Source: Nocardioidaceae bacterium | Lineage (GTDB): Bacteria; Actinomycetota; Actinomycetes; Propionibacteriales; Nocardioidaceae | Direction: 5' to 3' | Length of the DNA stretch: 13,061 nt | Assembly: GCA_025966335.1 (NCBI GenBank) | Contig: JAICRS010000064.1 | Coordinates: 1 to 13,061 of the forward strand | Shown here: piece by piece, positions 8,390 through 13,061 of the stretch | Layout of the letters: every line of letters starts with the position of its first letter | Position numbering within the stretch: position 1 is the first letter of the stretch | Translations under genes and position numbers: made by a program | The notes under the pieces: model-generated | Databases searched by the model: none | The model's input: only the letters and a program-made list of their open reading frames with translations | What the model was told of the DNA's origin: nothing

Positions 8390-8420
8390 CGGCCCGCCCG
8401 CCGCTGTGCACGCCGGGCCG
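8390..8420 (-). terminator. Possible hairpin between lpqB and the comF-like gene
   Basis: CGGCCCG (8390-8396) and CGGGCCG (8414-8420) pair around 17 bases, 45 bases after the lpqB stop. It may attenuate the mtrAB-lpqB message before comF. In such GC-rich DNA a 7-bp stem can be chance, so this is weak. Confidence 0.25.
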
Positions 8421-8465
8421 CGGGAACGTCCTGGGCACGAAACGCGGCGGTCGTCGAGGGCCAGG

Positions 8466-10241
8466 TCAGCCGACGAAGGTCGGGGAGACCAGGCCCCCCT
8501 TGATGCTGGTGCCGGTCCACCGGCCGTTCGCCGCGAGCTCGAACAGCTGCCCGTTGGTGGTGCCGACGTACAGCGCCGTGCCCGACGACGGGGACGTGAC
8601 GATGCGTTCGGCCTCCTCCCGGAAGATCTCGGCGTTGGTGGCGACGTCGCCGAGCGCGGAGGACCCGTCGATCAGGGTGACGATGACCTGGGACAGTCCC
8701 GGCATCGGGCCGGCCAGCAGCACCACGCTGCCCGGCGTCCGCCAGGCGAGGTCGCGAATCTCGTCGACCTCGATCGCCCCCACCGGCAGGTCCTCGGCCG
8801 GTGCCAACCGGCGCACGGTGCCGTCGCCGGTGCGCATCACCCGACTCACCACCAGCCGGTCCGAACGCCGGCCGTCGATCACGGCGACGAGCCGGGTCCC
8901 GTCCCGGGAGACCACGAACGCGGTGACGTCCTCGCCGCTGATGCCGGGGGCGTCGAGGACGGTCGGCTCGCCGTTGCGGACCACACTGAGGACGGCACCG
9001 CCGACCCGCCGGTCGACCAGCCAGACCTGGCCGTAGACGTCCCAGGCGGGCTTGAGCAGGTCGGTGCCGCCGGCGTAGATCACCTCGGCGCTCGCCGTGG
9101 TCGGCACCTCGCCCGCGTCGCGGGAGCGCGGTGCCACCAGCACGGTCGTCCCCGCCCCGGTCACGCCGGCGACCTGCTCGGCCGGCAGGTCGACCGCGAT
9201 CGAGCGCAGCCCGAGGCTCTCGGTGCCGAACAGTCCCGCGATGCGGCGTTCCTGGTCACCGACGAGGGTGACCACCCTGCCGTCACGGATGCCGAACAGC
9301 TCCTGGGAGGCCCAGTTCACCGAGGGGTCGTACTCCGCCCAGTCCAGCACGTCGAGCTCCTCACCTTCGCCGGCGATGTTGAGCGGCGACCCGTCGACGG
9401 TCAGCTTCATCCGCTCCAGCCCGGGCACCTGCCGCAGGGTCCAGCCGAGCTGCGCCAGGGCCAGCTCCAGCGCCTCGTCGTCGAGCTCCAGGACCTCGTC
9501 GCTCAGCGGAACCTCCGCCGTGCCGTCGCGGGAGACCGGCACCGAGATCTCCAGCTCGGTGTCGGCCGGGATGAACGTGCGCTCCACGCCGAGCAGGTCC
9601 TGGTCCGGGCCTCTGAGCAGCCCCCGGATCAGCATCGTCGGTGTCTGCTCACCACGCGGCAGGTAGACCGGTTCGGGAACCAGCACCTGCGCCGACTTGT
9701 CGAAGAAGTACAGCAGGTACTGCTGGTAGCGGCTCTCGAAGTGCGACTGCGGGATGACCAGGGCGTCGGGCGGGTTGCTGATCCGCCACTGCCCCTTCTC
9801 CTTGACCAGCTCGAGCCGGTAGCGCACGTCGGCGTCCTTGCCGGTGTCACCCAGCCACTCACCGCGTCCGTCGAGCCCCACGACGTCCCCGAGCCGGACG
9901 GTCACGAAGTTTCCGGTGAAGCCGGACGACTCCGAGGCGTAGATCACCGTGCGCTTCTCCGGTGCCCAGGCGCTGTTGGCCGCATCCGTCAAGAACTTCC
10001 CCGCGAAGCGCGGCGCGGTGGTGACCGGGGTCGCGGTCATCGCCTGGAGGAAGCCGTCGACGATGTCGACCGGGCTGTCGCCCGGGCTCGGCCCGGCCGG
10101 CGTGTAGACGAACGGGGAGTCGCTCTCGGACGCCTCGTCACCCGCCGGAGCCGACTGCACCTCACCGCTGCGCGGCAGGCTGACACAGCCGGTCAGTGCG
10201 AGCACCAGGAGGGTCAGCAGCGTGACCAGCCGCCGGCTCAC
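8466..10241 (-). CDS. lpqB: Lipoprotein LpqB, modulator of the MtrAB system
   Basis: 591 residues. LpqB is an envelope lipoprotein known from mycobacteria and Streptomyces to act with the MtrB sensor kinase and to affect MtrA phosphorylation and cell-surface properties. A lipoprotein signal is clear: MSRRLVTLL, a hydrophobic stretch, and the lipobox LTGC with Cys19 as the lipidation site. A long N-terminal domain follows; residues about 195-290 fit a GerMN domain (PTMLIRGLLRGP, ADTELEISVPVS, VPGLERMKLTVDG), and the rest fits the LpqB beta-propeller (for example LKPAWDVYGQVWLVDRR, IRDLAWRTPGSVVLLAG). The GTG start overlaps the mtrB stop in a GTGA junction, so the two are translationally coupled. 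No strong ribosome site is seen. Gene order and lipobox make this identification firm. Confidence 0.95.
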   Translation of the reverse strand: MSRRLVTLLTLLVLALTGCVSLPRSGEVQSAPAGDEASESDSPFVYTPAGPSPGDSPVDIVDGFLQAMTATPVTTAPRFAGKFLTDAANSAWAPEKRTVIYASESSGFTGNFVTVRLGDVVGLDGRGEWLGDTGKDADVRYRLELVKEKGQWRISNPPDALVIPQSHFESRYQQYLLYFFDKSAQVLVPEPVYLPRGEQTPTMLIRGLLRGPDQDLLGVERTFIPADTELEISVPVSRDGTAEVPLSDEVLELDDEALELALAQLGWTLRQVPGLERMKLTVDGSPLNIAGEGEELDVLDWAEYDPSVNWASQELFGIRDGRVVTLVGDQERRIAGLFGTESLGLRSIAVDLPAEQVAGVTGAGTTVLVAPRSRDAGEVPTTASAEVIYAGGTDLLKPAWDVYGQVWLVDRRVGGAVLSVVRNGEPTVLDAPGISGEDVTAFVVSRDGTRLVAVIDGRRSDRLVVSRVMRTGDGTVRRLAPAEDLPVGAIEVDEIRDLAWRTPGSVVLLAGPMPGLSQVIVTLIDGSSALGDVATNAEIFREEAERIVTSPSSGTALYVGTTNGQLFELAANGRWTGTSIKGGLVSPTFVG

Positions 10242-11896
10242 GAGGTGCCCGCCCGGGTGTCGTCGACCCGCTCGTAGCTGCTGCCGACCTCACCACGGTC
10301 GGTGCGCGGGCGGGCGTCCTCGGGGATCAACGGCAGCGGGCTCTTGGTGATCCGATCCCCCGCTCGACGCGGCAGGGTGAGCCGGAACTGGGCACCGGCA
10401 CCGGGTTCACCCCAGGCCTGCAGCCACCCGCCGTGCAGGTGGGCGTCCTCCAAGGAGATGGACAGCCCCAGGCCGGTGCCGCCCGTGGTGCGCGCCCGGG
10501 CCGGGTCGGCGCGCCAGAACCGGTTGAACACCATCGCCGCCTCGCCGGGCCGGAGCCCGACGCCGTGGTCGCGCACCGCGAGCGCGGTCGCCTCGTCGTT
10601 GGCGTCGACGAGGATCAGCACGTCCTGGCCGTCGGCGTAGTCGATCGCGTTGGCGACCAGGTTGCGCACGATCCGCTCGACGCGCCGTACGTCGGCCTCG
10701 GCCATGCACGGGCGGTCCCCCTCCCGAACGACGATCCTGGTGTCGCGGCGCTCGGCGAGGGCGCGGGTCGACTCGGCGACCCGGTGGGCGACATCGGCCA
10801 GGTTCACGTCCTCGAGGTCGAGCACGGCCGCACCGGCGTCGAACCTGCTGATCTCCAGCAGGTCGGTGAGCAGCAGCTCGAACCGGTCGAGCTCCTTCTG
10901 CAGCAGCTCGGCGGCCCGGGCGGTCACCGGGTCGAAGCTGTCCCGCGCGTCGTGCAGCACGTCACCGGCCATCCGCACGGTCGTCAACGGTGTCCGCAGC
11001 TCGTGCGAGACGTCGGAGACGAACCGGCGCTGCACCCGGGACAGCTCCTCGAGCTGGCGGATCTGCTTCTGCAGGCTGGCGGCCATCTGGTTGAACGAGG
11101 TACCCAGCCGGGCGATGTCGTCGTCCCCGCGCACGTGCATGCGTTCCTCCAGCCGGCCGGAGGCAAGCCGCTCCGCGACCCGCCGGGCGAGCCGGACCGG
11201 GGTGACCACCTGCCGGGTGACCAGCCAGGTCAGCCCGCCGACGAGGACCAGCAGCAGCACTCCCGCGGTGACGAGGGCGCGACGGACCAGTGAGAGCGTC
11301 TGCTGCTCCTCGGTCATCGGGAACAGGTAGTAGAGGGCGTAGGACCCGCCGTCGGACGGAAGGGTGATCTGCGATCCGGTGACCACGCCCGGCACGGGAC
11401 GCAGTCCGGTGTCGGCCTCGTACCGGATCTCCGAGTAGGTCCACGACGTGCCGGTGGCGACCGGGCTCTCGGCGACGTCACGCAGCCGCTCCGGGACGCT
11501 GTCGGTGAGCAGCCCCGGCGAGTTGCGGGTGCCGCTGCCCGTCGCCAGTCCCTCACTGGTGCCGGCTATCGGACCGATCAGCACCACGTCGAACCCCTGC
11601 ACGTCCCCGCGGGTGACGATGCCGGAGACCACCTGCGCCAGCTGCGCGCTGGGGTCGAACTCGCTGCCGCTGGCCGCGGTCAGCCGGCTCTGTGCCTCCG
11701 CGGCGCCACGGGTGGCCTCACCGATCGAGCTCTCGGTCCTGCTGGTGACCAGTCCGTCGGTGACCTGCCGCAGCAGGAGCATCCCGACCAGGGTCACCAC
11801 GACGGCCGACAGCAGCAGGGTGCTGATCACCACCCGCGCCTGGATGGACCGGCGCCAGATCGTCGCGGCCCGTCGGATCGGCCCTCCGGTACTCAC
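10238..11896 (-). CDS. mtrB: Sensor histidine kinase MtrB
   Basis: 552 residues. MtrB is the membrane kinase that phosphorylates MtrA and is tied to cell division and envelope control. Segments seen: membrane helix 1 at about 21-43, an extracytoplasmic sensor of about 160 residues, membrane helix 2 at about 207-228, HAMP domain to about 280, HisKA with His298 in SDVSHELRTPL, and the ATPase domain with N-box RNLVANAIDYA (Asn412/Asn416), G1 DHGVGL (443-448), F-box and G2 GGTGLGL (472-478). The C-terminal 40 residues are charged and variable. The GTG start is 15 bases after the mtrA stop and in the same frame; no good Shine-Dalgarno sequence is seen, so translation may depend on ribosomes ending mtrA. 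It overlaps lpqB by 4 bases. Confidence 0.96.
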   Translation of the reverse strand: MSTGGPIRRAATIWRRSIQARVVISTLLLSAVVVTLVGMLLLRQVTDGLVTSRTESSIGEATRGAAEAQSRLTAASGSEFDPSAQLAQVVSGIVTRGDVQGFDVVLIGPIAGTSEGLATGSGTRNSPGLLTDSVPERLRDVAESPVATGTSWTYSEIRYEADTGLRPVPGVVTGSQITLPSDGGSYALYYLFPMTEEQQTLSLVRRALVTAGVLLLVLVGGLTWLVTRQVVTPVRLARRVAERLASGRLEERMHVRGDDDIARLGTSFNQMAASLQKQIRQLEELSRVQRRFVSDVSHELRTPLTTVRMAGDVLHDARDSFDPVTARAAELLQKELDRFELLLTDLLEISRFDAGAAVLDLEDVNLADVAHRVAESTRALAERRDTRIVVREGDRPCMAEADVRRVERIVRNLVANAIDYADGQDVLILVDANDEATALAVRDHGVGLRPGEAAMVFNRFWRADPARARTTGGTGLGLSISLEDAHLHGGWLQAWGEPGAGAQFRLTLPRRAGDRITKSPLPLIPEDARPRTDRGEVGSSYERVDDTRAGTS

Positions 11897-11911
11897 GTGG
11901 AACCCGATGCC

Positions 11912-12610
11912 CTAGGAGGTGCCGGCCTTGTACCCGACGCCGCGCACGGTGACCACGATCTCCGGGTTCTCCGGGTCGTGCTCCACCTTCGAGCGCAGCC
12001 GCTGGACGTGCACGTTGACCAGCCGCGTGTCCGCGGCGTGGCGGTAGCCCCACACCTGCTCGAGCAGCACCTCGCGGGTGAACACCTGCCACGGCTTGCG
12101 GGCCAGGCACACCAGCAGGTCGAACTCGAGCGGGGTGAGCGGGATCTGCTCGCCGCCACGGGTCACCGTGTGACCGGCGACGTCGATGTTCAGGTCACCG
12201 ATCGTCAGCGACTCCGGGCCGGGCTCGTCGAAGCGGCGGACCCGTGCCCGGATCCGGGCGACCAGCTCCTTGGGCTTGAACGGCTTGACCACGTAGTCGT
12301 CGGCCCCCGACTCGAGCCCGACCACCACGTCGACCGTGTCGTTCTTGGCGGTGAGCATGACGATGGGTACGCCGGACTCCGCCCGGATCTCCTTGCAGAC
12401 GTCGATGCCGTCCTTGCCGGGCAGCATCAGGTCGAGCAGCACCACGTCCGGGCGGTAGTCGCGGAAGTCGGCGAGCGCATGGTCACCGGTCGCACACACC
12501 CTGGAGTCGAACCCCTCGTTGCGCAGCACGATGCTGAGCATCTCCGAGAGCGCGGCGTCGTCGTCCACGACGAGCACCTTGCCCTTGTTGGTCGCGTCGC
12601 CGTTGGTCAT
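11912..12610 (-). CDS. mtrA: DNA-binding response regulator MtrA
   Basis: 232 residues, the usual length for OmpR/PhoB regulators. MtrA is the partner of MtrB; in other actinobacteria it controls cell-wall hydrolases, division and development genes. Receiver domain: acidic Asp16/Asp17, phosphoacceptor Asp60 in VVLLDLMLPGKDG, Thr87 (MLTAK) and Lys109 (VVKPFKPKEL). Winged-helix domain from about 135 to 230 with LTPLEFDLLVCLARKPWQVFTRE in two parts, HAADTRLVNVHVQRLRSK and the C-terminal VRGVGYKAG hairpin. ATG start with GGAGG 9 bases upstream (minus strand of 12620-12624). It lies 30 bases after sahH, so either it is co-transcribed with sahH or its promoter lies inside sahH. The tmk gene found between them in M. 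tuberculosis is absent. Confidence 0.97.
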   Translation of the reverse strand: MTNGDATNKGKVLVVDDDAALSEMLSIVLRNEGFDSRVCATGDHALADFRDYRPDVVLLDLMLPGKDGIDVCKEIRAESGVPIVMLTAKNDTVDVVVGLESGADDYVVKPFKPKELVARIRARVRRFDEPGPESLTIGDLNIDVAGHTVTRGGEQIPLTPLEFDLLVCLARKPWQVFTREVLLEQVWGYRHAADTRLVNVHVQRLRSKVEHDPENPEIVVTVRGVGYKAGTS

Positions 12611-12619
12611 CGTCTGCCC

Positions 12620-12624
12620 CCTCC
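12620..12624 (-). promoter_or_regulatory. Ribosome binding site GGAGG of mtrA
   Basis: GGAGG within a GGGAGGGGG run, 9 bases before the mtrA ATG. It supports this ATG. The 30-base sahH-mtrA gap is almost filled by this site and leaves no room for a separate promoter. Confidence 0.7.
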
Positions 12625-12640
12625 CGTCAGCGGCGCCTGC

Positions 12641-13061
12641 TCAGTAGCGATAGTGGTCCGACTTGTACGGGCCCTCCGGCGCGATACCGAGGTAGGCGGC
12701 CTGGTCGTCGGTGAGCGTGGTCAGGGAGACGCCGAGTGCGCCCAGGTGCAGCCGGGCGACCTCCTCGTCGAGGTGCTTGGGCAGGGTGTACACGCCGACC
12801 GGGTACTCATCGGTCTTCGTGAACAGCTCGATCTGGGCGAGCACCTGGTTGGTGAACGAGTTCGACATCACGAACGACGGGTGGCCCGTCGCGTTGCCGA
12901 GGTTCATCAGCCGGCCCTCGGACAGGATGATCACGGAGCTACCACCCGGGAACGTCCACACGTCGACCTGGGGCTTGATGGTCTTGCGGGTGACACCGGG
13001 GTACTTCTCCAGCCCGGTGATGTCGATCTCGTTGTCGAAGTGACCGATGTTCCCGACGATC
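12641..13061 (-). CDS. sahH: Adenosylhomocysteinase, C-terminal part (partial)
   Basis: The last 139 codons are visible; the gene runs off the right edge. The enzyme reversibly splits S-adenosylhomocysteine into adenosine and homocysteine, keeping methyltransferases from product inhibition. Clear marks are NIGHFDNEIDITGL at the NAD-binding region, GGSSVIILSEGRLMNLGNATGHPSFVMS (here in two parts: the glycine-rich turn and the NLGNATGHPSFVMS motif), SFTNQVLAQIELF, YTLPKHLDEEVARLHL, and the diagnostic C-terminus YKSDHYRY, whose lysine and tyrosine reach into the neighbouring subunit's NAD site. The start and substrate domain are outside the window. It is the first visible gene of the minus-strand run and sits 30 bases before mtrA. 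Confidence 0.97.
   Translation of the reverse strand, partial: IVGNIGHFDNEIDITGLEKYPGVTRKTIKPQVDVWTFPGGSSVIILSEGRLMNLGNATGHPSFVMSNSFTNQVLAQIELFTKTDEYPVGVYTLPKHLDEEVARLHLGALGVSLTTLTDDQAAYLGIAPEGPYKSDHYRY

Noticed and set aside
7486..8520. A 344-residue minus-strand frame over the comF-like gene
   Set aside because: It is rich in R, G, A and P, with none of the cysteine or PRPP motifs, which are all in the other frame.
7881..10277. A 798-residue plus-strand open frame antisense to lpqB and part of the comF-like gene
   Set aside because: It spans two real genes and a gap, and its composition (R, P, G, H, D, Q) is typical of antisense frames in GC-rich DNA. No domain is recognisable.

Overview
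This is a high-GC, densely coding chromosomal segment of an actinobacterium. The order sahH-mtrA-mtrB-lpqB-comF-hpf ... secA, facing a convergent Rv3235-like gene, is the conserved core neighbourhood known from Mycobacterium and Streptomyces. The absence of tmk between sahH and mtrA, the single secA with a C-terminal zinc motif, and the general protein style suggest the Propionibacteriales (Nocardioides-like), but this is inference. I see no mobile element, tRNA, rRNA or CRISPR.

Layout. At the left edge the plus strand carries the end of a LysM-domain gene, coupled by a GTGA overlap to a small Rv3235-family (DUF6459-type) gene. A 351-base convergent gap (732-1082) follows. It is unusually rich in symmetry: a 26-base imperfect direct repeat holding palindromes, an 11-bp hairpin, a pair of interleaved inverted repeats, and a 13-bp inverted repeat just past secA.

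Everything from 1083 to the right edge is on the minus strand. In transcription order (right to left) it reads: sahH (partial) - mtrA - mtrB - lpqB - comF-like - [383-base gap] - hpf - NarL-type response regulator - YcaQ-like winged-helix DNA glycosylase - M23 peptidase - [121-base gap] - secA. MtrA and MtrB form the envelope/cell-division two-component system, and the lipoprotein LpqB modulates MtrB. SahH recycles S-adenosylhomocysteine. HPF hibernates ribosomes. The regulator, the putative glycosylase and the M23 peptidase follow it tightly, with overlaps of 4 and 8 bases, and look like one stress or growth-arrest transcription unit. SecA is the ATPase motor of general secretion.

The genes themselves are mostly well-known families. 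The points most worth a second look are the structured convergent gap, the structured leader upstream of hpf, the hairpin over the response-regulator start codon, the in-frame mtrA/mtrB junction separated by a single stop, and the operon that ties ribosome hibernation to a candidate crosslink-repair glycosylase and a cell-wall peptidase. Several genes have long open upstream extensions that could mislead automatic start calls (secA, the glycosylase, hpf); the starts given here rest on ribosome-binding sites, overlaps and family N-termini.
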